DNA of 19,236 bases from JBBQNR01 sp038330145 (GTDB lineage: Bacteria > Actinomycetota > Thermoleophilia > Solirubrobacterales > JBBDJG01). The notes under the pieces were generated by a model, which ran no database searches, was not told the origin of the DNA, and saw nothing but the letters and a program-made list of their open reading frames with translations. The DNA is taken from contig JBBQNR010000057.1 in assembly GCA_038330145.1 (NCBI GenBank), positions 1 to 19,236 of the forward strand. Direction: 5' to 3'. Positions 1 to 6,900 of the stretch are shown here, one piece after another. Position 1 is the stretch's first letter, and each line of letters opens with the position of its first letter. The translations under genes were made by a program, and so were the position numbers.

Positions 1-1
1 G

Positions 2-721
2 GTTTCGGTCTCGGAGCGTCGCGAAGTCGTCTCGCTGTTCGCGGATGGCGCCAAGTACATCCTTCAGGAGATTCCCGCAGTGCTGGCAAAGGCGAACCAG
101 GCGCTCGCCACGCTCGACAAGTACCGCACCAGGTTCGACCAGGTCTCGATGAGGCTGACCGCGCTCGAGTTCGAGGGCGGTGTGACGCTTCACGATGCGC
201 TCACCGTGCTTCAGCGCGCCGAGATGGTGACCCGCATGGGCGCAGAGATCGAGCGCTACATCGTCGAGCTGGGCGCGGAGGGCCGGCTGATCGAAGCCCA
301 GCTGGAGGACATGCTGGTCGGTGTGGGCGCCGACCGCTCCGCCCTTGTGAACGACTATCTGGTCGGTCCGTCAGAGGAGAACTACACGACGGTCGTGGAA
401 TCGCTGCCGCGGCTGCCGCACCCGGACCTGCTGGACTTCGGACGGTTGGCCGAGTTGCTCGGCTACGACCGCAAGGCGAACACGCTTGACTTCCCGGTGA
501 CCCCTCGCGGCTACCGGATCCTCGGAAAGATCCCGCGTCTGCCGGATGCGGTGGTCCAAAACGTGGTGCGCGACTTTGCGCGCCTCGACGAGCTCATGAC
601 GGCCACGGCGGGGGAGCTGGAGGCGGTCGACGGAGTGGGAGAAGTGAGAGCCAAGGAGATTCGCGAGGGATTGCGGAGGCTCCAGGAGATCAACCTGGTC
701 GACAGGTATTTGCAAACCTAG
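2..721 (+). CDS. disA: DNA integrity scanning protein DisA, diadenylate cyclase (3' part)
   Basis: The frame is open from base 2, so the gene begins outside the window. The visible 239 residues start with REVVSLFADGAKYILQEIP, which matches the end of the diadenylate cyclase domain, followed by the helical linker (LAKANQALATLDKYRTRFD) and a C-terminal helix-hairpin-helix region (LEAVDGVGEVRAKEIREGL) that binds branched DNA. DisA makes c-di-AMP from two ATP and reports on DNA lesions. The catalytic DGA and RHR motifs should lie upstream and cannot be checked here. The next gene, carD, is a usual actinobacterial neighbour; the 72-bp gap between them is long enough to hold its own translation signals. 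Family assignment is firm. Confidence 0.93.
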   Translation, partial: VSVSERREVVSLFADGAKYILQEIPAVLAKANQALATLDKYRTRFDQVSMRLTALEFEGGVTLHDALTVLQRAEMVTRMGAEIERYIVELGAEGRLIEAQLEDMLVGVGADRSALVNDYLVGPSEENYTTVVESLPRLPHPDLLDFGRLAELLGYDRKANTLDFPVTPRGYRILGKIPRLPDAVVQNVVRDFARLDELMTATAGELEAVDGVGEVRAKEIREGLRRLQEINLVDRYLQT

Positions 722-753
722 TGCAGCGCCGGGTGACCGGCAGCGCGCTCGTT

Positions 754-769
754 AAAGGAGTCACCAATT
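754..769 (+). promoter_or_regulatory. Strong Shine-Dalgarno and possible ATT start for carD
   Basis: AAAGGAG at 754-760 is the best ribosome binding site near carD. Six bases later, at 767, is an ATT codon in frame with carD. Starting there would add nine residues ahead of the GTG at 794, which has only AGAAG three bases upstream. ATT starts are known (for example infC) but rare, so this is a suggestion only. Confidence 0.35.
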
Positions 770-793
770 ACGCAGGCAACGACGGTAGAAGAT

Positions 794-1342
794 GTGACGG
801 AACCAAAGATGAACGGTCGCGTGACGGCGACCTACAAGGTCGGAGACAAGGTCGTCTACCCGCACCACGGCGCCGGCAAGGTGCTGAAGAAGGAGAGGAA
901 GGAGGTGCTGGGGGACCTCCGTGAGTACCTCACGATCAAGATCCTTCACAACGACATGACGGTGATGGTCCCGACCGACAGCGCCGACCGCGCCGGACTG
1001 CGCCGCGTCATCGGCGAGAGCGCCGTCGAGCGCGTGCTGACGGTGCTGCGCGGCGACATCAGCCAGATGCCGAAGAACTGGAACCGTCGCTTCAAGCACA
1101 ACCGCGACAAGATGAAGACGGGGGACATCTACGAGCTCGCCGAGGTGGTGCGCAACCTCGCCATCCGGGATTTCGACAAGGGTCTCTCGACCGGCGAGAA
1201 GCAGATGTTCACGCGCGCCAAGAAGATCCTCTCCTCGGAGTTGATGTACGCGCTCGACAAGGAAGAGGAAGAGGCCGAGGAGTACCTCGACACCCTGCTC
1301 GAGGACACCAACGAGGAGCGCGCCGGGGCGACAGCCTCCTAG
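794..1342 (+). CDS. carD: CarD family RNA polymerase-binding transcription regulator
   Basis: CarD binds the RNA polymerase beta subunit and stabilises the open promoter complex, setting rRNA and housekeeping transcription. The N-terminal polymerase-interacting domain is clear (YKVGDKVVYPHHGAGKV, about residues 14-30, then a Tudor-like beta fold to about 60). The C-terminal helical DNA-binding domain holds NWNRRFKHN around residue 96, whose Trp matches the minor-groove wedge Trp of mycobacterial CarD, and GLSTGEKQM. At 182 aa it is about 20 residues longer than the mycobacterial protein, split between an N-terminal lead of about 13 residues and an acidic tail. The GTG at 794 is used here; ATG 809 and the ATT at 767 behind a better ribosome binding site are alternatives. 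ispD follows after 3 bp. Confidence 0.93.
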   Translation: MTEPKMNGRVTATYKVGDKVVYPHHGAGKVLKKERKEVLGDLREYLTIKILHNDMTVMVPTDSADRAGLRRVIGESAVERVLTVLRGDISQMPKNWNRRFKHNRDKMKTGDIYELAEVVRNLAIRDFDKGLSTGEKQMFTRAKKILSSELMYALDKEEEEAEEYLDTLLEDTNEERAGATAS

Positions 1343-1345
1343 CGC

Positions 1346-2029
1346 TTGGCAGTCGCACTGGTCGCCGGGGCTGGCAGCGGTGAGCGCCTCGGTGGCGACC
1401 TCCCGAAGGCGCTGACGCCGCTTGGGGGCCGGCCGATGATCGCCTGGTGCATTCAGGCCTTGGCGCAGGCCGATGGCGTGACAGCCGTGGTGATAGCCGC
1501 ACCGCCCGGCTTCGAGCATCGCCTGGCGGCGGTCGCCGGTGAGTACGCGCACGGCCTGCCCACCACGATCGTGCCCGGCGGCAGCAGCCGTTCGGCGTCG
1601 GTCTCCAACGCGCTCGCGGCTGTACCCGACGCCACCGTGGTGATGGTGCACGACGCGGCTCGTCCGCTCGTCACGCCGGAGCTGTTCGACCGCTGCCTGG
1701 CGCAGCTCGAGAACCTGGGCTGCGACGGTGCGATCGCGGGCGCTGCGGCGACCGACACGATCAAGGAGGCGGACGCAGACGATCGCGTGACGGCGACCCT
1801 CGATCGCTCCCGGCTGTGGGCGATTCAGACCCCGCAGGCATTCCGGGCCGAGGCGCTCCGAAGCGCGCTTTCCTCGCTGCCGCTCTCCGGCGCCTACGAT
1901 GACGCTCAGCTGGTCGAGGCGGCCGGCGGCGATGTGCGCGTTGTCGAGTCAACAGCGGACAACATCAAGGTCACGACGCCGACCGACCTCCGCATCGCAG
2001 AGCTGCTGCTCGCCGGCAGGCGCCCATGA
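1346..2029 (+). CDS. ispD: 2-C-methyl-D-erythritol 4-phosphate cytidylyltransferase
   Basis: IspD joins CTP to MEP to give CDP-ME in the non-mevalonate isoprenoid pathway. The nucleotide-binding start (ALVAGAGSGERLGGDLPKAL, residues 4-23) has the glycine-rich loop, Arg and Lys expected of the family. VHDAARP (101-107) and NIKVTTPTDL (206-215), with its late active-site Lys, are also present. Length (227 aa) is normal. The TTG at 1346 lies 3 bp after the carD stop; the protein would lose its nucleotide-binding loop with any later start. Translation probably depends on carD. The stop overlaps the ATG of the PHP gene (ATGA). Confidence 0.93.
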   Translation: MAVALVAGAGSGERLGGDLPKALTPLGGRPMIAWCIQALAQADGVTAVVIAAPPGFEHRLAAVAGEYAHGLPTTIVPGGSSRSASVSNALAAVPDATVVMVHDAARPLVTPELFDRCLAQLENLGCDGAIAGAAATDTIKEADADDRVTATLDRSRLWAIQTPQAFRAEALRSALSSLPLSGAYDDAQLVEAAGGDVRVVESTADNIKVTTPTDLRIAELLLAGRRP

Positions 2030-2865
2030 CGCTGACCGACTACCACACGCATCTTCGCCCCGACGTCACCGATGCAAACCCGGAGAAATACTTCACGGAG
2101 GCCAATGTCATGCGCTATCTCGAGGCAGCCGCGGCGAACGGCGTCAACGAGCTCGGCTTCTCGGAGCACGTGCATCGCTTCAGGCAGGCGCTCGACATCT
2201 GGCGCCATCCCTTCTGGGAGGAGAACGCCGTCGATGATCTCGATCACTACTGCTCGTTCGTGCAGGAGATGAAGGACGCCGGCCATCGCGTCAAGCTCGG
2301 GCTCGAGGTCGACTTCATCCCCGGCAGGGAGGAGCAGATAGCCGCGCTGATCGAGGGCCGCCCCTTCGACTACGTGGTCGGCTCGGTGCACTTCATCGCA
2401 GACAGCGCAGTCGACCACGCCGGCTACGACGCCTGGATCGGCTCCAGCTCGGACGAGGTCTGGGAACGATACTTCCGCACGCTCGGCGATGCGGCCGCCA
2501 GCGGCCTCTACGACATCCTGGCCCACCCCGATCTGGTCAAGGTGTGGGGCGCCGAGCGGGCTGTCCCGTCTCTGGACCGGCGCCACTTCTACGAGCTCGC
2601 GATGGAGGGAATTGCCGGCTCGGAGATAGCGATCGAGGTCTCGACAGCCGGCCTTCGCAAGCCTGTGGCCGAGATCTATCCGAGTCGGGAGCTGCTGGAG
2701 ATGTGCCTGGGTGCCGGAAGGCCGGTCGCGTTGTCCTCCGATGCGCACGAGCCGCAGCAGATCGGTTACGAGTACGAGTCGGCGTTGCGCCTGCTGCGGG
2801 AGGTCGGCGTCGAGCAGCTGTCGGTATTCAGCGGCCGCGAGCGAAGGCAGGAGCCGCTCCCGTGA
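2026..2865 (+). CDS. PHP-domain phosphatase, histidinol-phosphatase-like
   Basis: This is a metal-dependent PHP-fold phosphoesterase, closest in style to HisJ/HisK-type histidinol-phosphatase. The ligand motifs appear in order: YHTHL (6-10), GFSEHVH (about 45-51), GLEVDFIPG, VVGSVHFI, ILAHPDLVK and the final SSDAHEP. The length of 279 aa fits the family (about 265-280). It overlaps ispD by four bases (ATGA) and ispF by four (GTGA), so it is translated as a unit with two isoprenoid genes. The family assignment is firm but the substrate is not: it may complete histidine synthesis or dephosphorylate another metabolite. I saw no his genes in the window. Confidence 0.88.
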   Translation: MTLTDYHTHLRPDVTDANPEKYFTEANVMRYLEAAAANGVNELGFSEHVHRFRQALDIWRHPFWEENAVDDLDHYCSFVQEMKDAGHRVKLGLEVDFIPGREEQIAALIEGRPFDYVVGSVHFIADSAVDHAGYDAWIGSSSDEVWERYFRTLGDAAASGLYDILAHPDLVKVWGAERAVPSLDRRHFYELAMEGIAGSEIAIEVSTAGLRKPVAEIYPSRELLEMCLGAGRPVALSSDAHEPQQIGYEYESALRLLREVGVEQLSVFSGRERRQEPLP

Positions 2866-3371
2866 CACCCACAGCTCGGGTCGGCATCGGCTACGACGCC
2901 CATCGCTTCAGCGGCGCGCGCACGCTCGTGCTGGGCGGGGTCGAGATTCCCGGCGTTCCGGGCCTCCAGGGCTACTCCGACTCGGACGTGCTCACCCACG
3001 CCGTGATCGACGCCGTGCTGGGAGCCGCGGCCCTCGGTGACATCGGTCGCCTCTATCCCGACACGGACCCCAGCTACGAGGGTGCCGACAGCATCGAGCT
3101 GCTGCGCGACGCCGTCTCGAAGCTCGGCGAGGCCGGCTGGCAGGTGGTGAACGTCGATGCAACGGTGATCTGCGAGCGGCCCAAGGTCGCCGGCCACGCG
3201 ACGAGCATGGCGCAGCGCCTTGCCGGGGCGCTGGGGGTCGATCCCGGTCAGGTCAGCATCAAGGGCACGACCAACGAGGGCATGGGATTCACCGGACGCG
3301 AGGAGGGCATAGCCACGATCGCGGTCGCGCAGGTGGAGCGTCGCTGGGGCCGGTCGGCGACGGCCGGCTGA
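2862..3371 (+). CDS. ispF: 2-C-methyl-D-erythritol 2,4-cyclodiphosphate synthase
   Basis: IspF cyclises CDP-ME 2-phosphate to MEcPP, releasing CMP, two steps after IspD. The metal ligands are visible as YDAHRF (D12, H14) and DVLTHAVIDA (H46); LGDIGRLYPDTDP and TTNEGMGFTGREEG are family signatures. With the GTG at 2862 the protein is 169 aa, close to the usual 160. The frame is open far upstream (to 2544), but that stretch is inside the PHP gene and has no IspF similarity, while the GTGA overlap with the PHP stop gives a coupled start. The gene ends 27 bp before cysS. Confidence 0.93.
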   Translation: MTPTARVGIGYDAHRFSGARTLVLGGVEIPGVPGLQGYSDSDVLTHAVIDAVLGAAALGDIGRLYPDTDPSYEGADSIELLRDAVSKLGEAGWQVVNVDATVICERPKVAGHATSMAQRLAGALGVDPGQVSIKGTTNEGMGFTGREEGIATIAVAQVERRWGRSATAG

Positions 3372-3384
3372 CCTCGCTTGCGTT

Positions 3385-3390
3385 TAGTCT
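3385..3390 (+). promoter_or_regulatory. -10-like TAGTCT before cysS
   Basis: TAGTCT ends 8 bases before the cysS ATG, and no purine-rich ribosome binding site is visible. The spacing suggests a leaderless or nearly leaderless transcript. No clear -35 element is seen. Confidence 0.4.
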
Positions 3391-3398
3391 GACCCGCC

Positions 3399-4817
3399 AT
3401 GGCCGCCGGCTCGTTAAGACTGCACGACTCGCTTGCGGGCGGCATCCGCGACCTCGACCCGCGCGACCCGGGCAAGGTCTCCATCTACGCCTGCGGCCCG
3501 ACCGTCTACTCCCGCATACACGTCGGGAACGCGCGGCCATACGTGGTGTTCGCGCTGCTGAAGCGGCTGCTGGAGCACGAGGGGAACGACGTCACGCTGG
3601 TGGTGAACGTCACCGACGTCAACGACAAGATCTACGACGCCGCTCGGGAGCAGGGCGTGCCGTCTGCGCAGCTGGCGGACGAGATGACCGCGGCCTACCG
3701 TGACGACACCGACCGCCTCGGCCTCGAGCGCCCTGACCACGAGCCGCTTGCCAGCGACACCATCGGCCCGATCGTGGACCTGATCCAGGCGCTGATCGGC
3801 CGCGGCCACGCCTACCCGGCCGAGGGCGACGTCTACTTTGACGTGCGCAGCTTCCCCGGCTACGGCAAGCTTTCGAACCGGCGCCTCGAGGACCTCACCT
3901 CGCAGGACACCGGCGAGCCCGACGAGCAGCGCGCGCTTAAGCGCGATCCGCTCGACTTCGCGCTCTGGAAGGCGCACAAGGAGGGTGAGGACACGGCCTG
4001 GGACGCGCCGTGGGGCCGGGGGCGGCCGGGCTGGCACATCGAGTGCTCGGCAATGGCGGAGCAGATCCTGGGGCTCGACTTCGATATCCACGGGGGCGGG
4101 TCCGACCTCGTCTTTCCGCATCACGAGAACGAGATCGCCCAGACGGAGGCCGGCCGAGGGAAGCCGCTGGCGAGGACCTGGATGCACAACGGGATGGTTC
4201 GCTTCGGCGAAGAGAAGATGGCCAAGTCCGTCGGCAACATCCGCACGCTCGCCGAAACGCTGGACGAGTACGGCCGCGACGCGTTGATCATCTACTTCCT
4301 CGGCGGCCACTACCGCCAGCCGCTTTCCTTCTCCGCCGCTTCGCTGGAGCAGGCACAGCGTTCGATCGAGCGAATCGTCAACTTCCGCCGCCTGCTCGAT
4401 CGCGCTGCCAACGGCGCCGGCGAGGTCGGCGAGCCCGATCCTGCCTTGGCAGAGCGCCGCGACGCCTTCTTCGCCGCGCTGCGCGACGACTTCAACACGC
4501 CTCAGGCCCTGGCGGCGCTGTTCGACTTCATCAGCGAGGGCAACCGCCGCCTCGAGGCGGGCGACCGACCGGCCGGCGCGGAGCCGATGCTGAGCGAGAT
4601 GCTGCAGGTGATCGGCCTCGAGACACTGCTCGCACCGGACGAGCCGCTCGACGAGCGGGCCGTGCGCCTTGCCGACGAGCGCGAGCAGGCCAGGAGGGAC
4701 GGCGACTTCGCGCGCGCCGACTCGCTGCGCGCCGAGCTCGCCGCCCTCGGTTACGAGGTCAGGGACACGGCGGCGGGGCCGGAGCTGGTTCGATCCAGCG
4801 ATCCGGCGGCCGGTTGA
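3399..4817 (+). CDS. cysS: Cysteinyl-tRNA synthetase
   Basis: This class I synthetase charges tRNA-Cys. The HIGH-type motif is HVGN (41-44), following CGPTVY, and the KMSKS loop is KMAKS (273-277). The four zinc ligands that select cysteine are all present: C32, C216 in WHIECSAMA, H241 and E245 in FPHHENE. The length of 472 aa is typical. A true CysS rather than the mycothiol ligase MshC is supported by the full length and the anticodon-binding tail (about 320-470). The ATG at 3399 has a -10-like hexamer rather than a ribosome binding site upstream. The stop overlaps the rlmB start (TTGA). Confidence 0.95.
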   Translation: MAAGSLRLHDSLAGGIRDLDPRDPGKVSIYACGPTVYSRIHVGNARPYVVFALLKRLLEHEGNDVTLVVNVTDVNDKIYDAAREQGVPSAQLADEMTAAYRDDTDRLGLERPDHEPLASDTIGPIVDLIQALIGRGHAYPAEGDVYFDVRSFPGYGKLSNRRLEDLTSQDTGEPDEQRALKRDPLDFALWKAHKEGEDTAWDAPWGRGRPGWHIECSAMAEQILGLDFDIHGGGSDLVFPHHENEIAQTEAGRGKPLARTWMHNGMVRFGEEKMAKSVGNIRTLAETLDEYGRDALIIYFLGGHYRQPLSFSAASLEQAQRSIERIVNFRRLLDRAANGAGEVGEPDPALAERRDAFFAALRDDFNTPQALAALFDFISEGNRRLEAGDRPAGAEPMLSEMLQVIGLETLLAPDEPLDERAVRLADEREQARRDGDFARADSLRAELAALGYEVRDTAAGPELVRSSDPAAG

Positions 4818-5560
4818 GCGGCGGACGCAGCAGTCGCGGAGACTCCGCCTCGGCGCGACAGATCGTCTACGGTCGCAACCCGGTGCGTGAGGCGCTCAGG
4901 GGACAGAGGCGGGTGCTGAGATGCTGGGCAGGCGGGAGCGGGGCAGAGGGCATCGATGTTGCGCCGGAGATCCAATTGCAGACGGTCTCGCCCGAGGAGC
5001 TGGATCGGATCGCGGGCTCACCCGACCATCAGAGCATCGTCTGCGAGGTCGAGCTCTTTCCCTACGTCGACGCCTCGGATCTGCTCGATGACGAGCAGGC
5101 GCTGATCGTGGCGCTGGATCAGGTGCAGGACCCACAGAACTTCGGCGCCATCTGCCGCTCGGCCGAGTGCGCGGGCGCGACCGGCGTGGTCGTGCCGGAG
5201 CGGCGCTCGGTCGACGTCACCGCCGCCGTCTCCAAGGCGTCCGCCGGCGCTGTCGAGCACCTGCGCATCGCACACGTGCGAAACCTGGCCGACTACCTCG
5301 CCGAGGCCCGTGACCGTGGCGCCTGGATCTACGGCGCGGAGCAGGGCGCCGCCATCTCCTACACGCAGCCCGACTACTCCGATCGGACGGTGCTCGTCCT
5401 GGGCTCGGAGGGCAAGGGCCTGCGGCCGAGGGTCAGGGAGGCCTGCGACCAGCTGGTCTCGCTCCCGGTCCTCGGGCGCATCGACTCCCTCAACGTCTCG
5501 GCTACGGCTGCCGTCATGCTGTACGAGGCGCTTCGCCACCGAAACGAGAGCACAGGCTGA
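4814..5560 (+). CDS. rlmB: 23S rRNA (guanosine-2'-O-)-methyltransferase, TrmH/SpoU family
   Basis: RlmB-type enzymes use SAM to 2'-O-methylate a guanosine in 23S rRNA. The N-terminal RNA-binding region begins at ARQIVYGRNPVREAL; the SPOUT knot domain carries motif 1 (DPQNFGAICRSAECAG), motif 2 (VLGSEGKGLRPRV) and motif 3 (IDSLNVSATAAVMLYEALR). The length is 248 aa from the TTG at 4814, which overlaps the cysS stop (TTGA). The frame stays open upstream to 4010, but that part lies over cysS and is rich in Arg, Gly and Ala, so it is rejected. The assignment to RlmB rather than another TrmH methylase rests on the cysS neighbour and the N-terminal domain. Confidence 0.9.
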   Translation: MSGGRSSRGDSASARQIVYGRNPVREALRGQRRVLRCWAGGSGAEGIDVAPEIQLQTVSPEELDRIAGSPDHQSIVCEVELFPYVDASDLLDDEQALIVALDQVQDPQNFGAICRSAECAGATGVVVPERRSVDVTAAVSKASAGAVEHLRIAHVRNLADYLAEARDRGAWIYGAEQGAAISYTQPDYSDRTVLVLGSEGKGLRPRVREACDQLVSLPVLGRIDSLNVSATAAVMLYEALRHRNESTG

Positions 5561-5570
5561 CGTCTCCTCG

Positions 5571-5597
5571 CCTGGGGAGCGAAAAAACTCGCCCAGG
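5571..5597 (+). terminator. Hairpin after rlmB (possible terminator or operator)
   Basis: CCTGGG (5571-5576) pairs with CCCAGG (5592-5597); GAG/CTC inside extends the stem to nine pairs with one bulged G, around an A-rich loop. It lies 10 bp after the rlmB stop and 4 bp before the next -35 box. No T-run follows on the + strand, so termination is doubtful. Confidence 0.3.
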
Positions 5598-5601
5598 ACC
5601 C

Positions 5602-5629
5602 TTGACAGGTGTCCATAACTCAATAGAAT
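5602..5629 (+). promoter_or_regulatory. Near-consensus sigma-70-type promoter of the sigma factor gene
   Basis: TTGACA (5602-5607) and TAGAAT (5624-5629) are 16 bp apart. The -35 box is a perfect consensus match and the -10 matches at five of six. Transcription should begin near 5636, leaving a leader of about 144 nt. The 9-mer TCCATAACT lies in the spacer at 5612-5620 and recurs exactly at 5689-5697 in the leader. Confidence 0.75.
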
Positions 5630-5635
5630 CGCCAC

Positions 5636-5779
5636 GAATCTAAAGCTGGAGTTGAGGTTCAGGCTATCTCTAGGGCCAACCCTCGTTCTCCATAACTGAG
5701 GGCGCAGGGGAGGTACGCGCCAACCAGACCTGACAGCGCCCGTCCGGAGGACGGGGCGTTGAGATGGGGAGGTTGGAGA
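5636..5779 (+). promoter_or_regulatory. Structured 5' leader of the sigma factor gene
   Basis: The leader can fold into several stems: CCCTC/GAGGG (5680-5684 with 5698-5702), GGCGC/GCGCC (5701-5705 with 5717-5721) and a strong hairpin at 5734-5761. The hairpin has twelve pairs, one bulged G and a GGA loop, and ends 6 bases before the ribosome binding site GGAGG (5768-5772). I do not recognise a known riboswitch; I compared it from memory with c-di-AMP, c-di-GMP, TPP, cobalamin and guanidine types. It may control translation of the sigma factor. Confidence 0.45.
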
Positions 5780-6538
5780 ATGGCCGTATCACCTCAGCAG
5801 CGCACCACCGTGGCCGGCACCGCGGCGGCGCGGCCCCGGCAGCAGACGGACCGCCGCTTCGCCAGACGCGTATCCGGGCCGGTCCCCCCGGGCCGGCGCC
5901 GTGGAAAGTCTGAACGTCACGCTGAGCCTGAGGACGAGTACCTGGTGGCTCTCTGCAAGCGTGGCGCGCCCGGGGCGACCGATCGCATGATCCGCCGCTA
6001 CTACGGGTTCGTGCGGCTCAAGGCCTCGTCCTACTTCCTGATCGGCGGTGAGTCCGAGGACCTGATCCAGGAGGGCCTGGTCGGCCTCTACAAGGCGATC
6101 CGAGACTTCCGCACTGATCGGGAGTCGAGCTTTCGCAACTTCGCCGAGCTCTGCATCACGCGCCAGATCATCACCGCGGTCAAGACGGCCACGCGTAACA
6201 AGCACACTCCCCTCAACTCCTACGTCTCGTTCAGCCAGACGCCCGCAGCGGCGGGCGACGACGGCGAGCCGACGATGGCCGACGTGCTTCCGGGCTCTCC
6301 GGTCCACGACCCGGTCAACCAGGTGATCTCGACCGAGGAGGTGCAGAGCCTCGTCGCCTGCCTCACCAGCGTGCTGAGCGAGCTCGAGAGCAGGGTCCTG
6401 TCGCTGTACCTGGACGGACGCTCCTACGACGAGATCGGCGAGCGCCTGGAGTGCGACACGAAGACGGTGGACAACGCGCTGCAGCGCGTGAAGCGCAAGG
6501 TCGGGCTGCACCTCGACTCGCGCGCCGTGTTGAGCTAG
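5780..6538 (+). CDS. sigH: RNA polymerase sigma factor, SigH/Spo0H-like
   Basis: This sigma-70 family factor closely resembles the Bacillus stationary-phase factor SigH. Region 2 is nearly identical in pattern: ASSYFLIGGESEDLIQEGLV, GLYKAIRDF, then FAELCITRQIITAVKTATR and KHTPLNSYVS (residues 82-150). Region 4 (about 195-245) has the helix-turn-helix LDGRSYDEIGERL and DNALQRVKRK. There is no region 1.1 or 3. An Arg-rich, probably disordered N-terminus of about 50 residues is extra compared with Bacillus. The ATG at 5780 is chosen because GGAGG sits seven bases upstream; the frame also opens at TTG 5759, inside the leader hairpin. The strong promoter suggests the gene is itself read by the housekeeping polymerase. 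The 3' end overlaps the convergent small gene at CTAG. Confidence 0.9.
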   Translation: MAVSPQQRTTVAGTAAARPRQQTDRRFARRVSGPVPPGRRRGKSERHAEPEDEYLVALCKRGAPGATDRMIRRYYGFVRLKASSYFLIGGESEDLIQEGLVGLYKAIRDFRTDRESSFRNFAELCITRQIITAVKTATRNKHTPLNSYVSFSQTPAAAGDDGEPTMADVLPGSPVHDPVNQVISTEEVQSLVACLTSVLSELESRVLSLYLDGRSYDEIGERLECDTKTVDNALQRVKRKVGLHLDSRAVLS

Positions 6539-6804
6539 TCGCGGCGCGCTACAGCCGGCCCGCGGCGCGAGAGCGGCTTCTCGGCCCGCTGCGGGCAGGG
6601 CGGGGGAAGGCAGCCTGCCCCACCGGCCGGGCCCCGGCGGGGGGAACGAGGAAACGAGGGCGGCCTGCGCCTGGGCTTGCGCTGCTCGCCGCCCGGGGCG
6701 TCCGGCTCCGGTTCCGGCGCCTTGACCGCCCACCAGATCAGGTAAAGCGCCGCCAGCAGCGGGATCTTCAGGATCACCATCATGAAGAAAAGGGTCCAGC
6801 CCAA
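6535..6804 (-). CDS. Small single-pass membrane protein with Pro/Arg-rich tail
   Basis: An 89-residue protein starts at TTG 6804, just after a strong ribosome binding site (GGGAGGGGAGGAGG on the minus strand, about 5 bases away). Residues 2-25 form one hydrophobic helix (GWTLFFMMVILKIPLLAALY), then WWAVKAPEPEPDAPGG and a basic, Pro-rich tail with KPRRRPP and PRRGPAGG, probably cytoplasmic. The frame runs upstream to 6900, but the ribosome binding site fixes the later start. A TACACT hexamer (6845-6850) could be its -10 box. The stop shares CTAG with the sigma factor stop. Function is unknown; short proteins of this layout are, as I recall, common in high-GC actinobacteria. The coding case rests on the helix and the ribosome binding site. 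Confidence 0.6.
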   Translation of the reverse strand: MGWTLFFMMVILKIPLLAALYLIWWAVKAPEPEPDAPGGEQRKPRRRPPSFPRSPRRGPAGGAGCLPPPCPQRAEKPLSRRGPAVARRD

Positions 6805-6900
6805 AAGGTCCTCCTCCCCTCCCGAAACGGGTAGGATGAGGCTCAGTGTAACGGCGGAGGGGGTTCTTTTCGACCCACTGCCGACCGCGCCTTTTGCCAC

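Noticed and set aside
2544..2861. Upstream extension of ispF
   Set aside because: It is within the PHP gene; IspF similarity starts only after the GTG at 2862.
4010..4813. Upstream extension of the rlmB frame
   Set aside because: It runs over cysS in another frame and has low-complexity Arg-rich text; the coupled TTG at 4814 fits family length.
6593..6620. GGGCAGG/CCTGCCC inverted repeat as sigma factor terminator
   Set aside because: No T-run follows, and it lies within the small membrane protein gene where GC-rich repeats arise from Pro/Gly codons.
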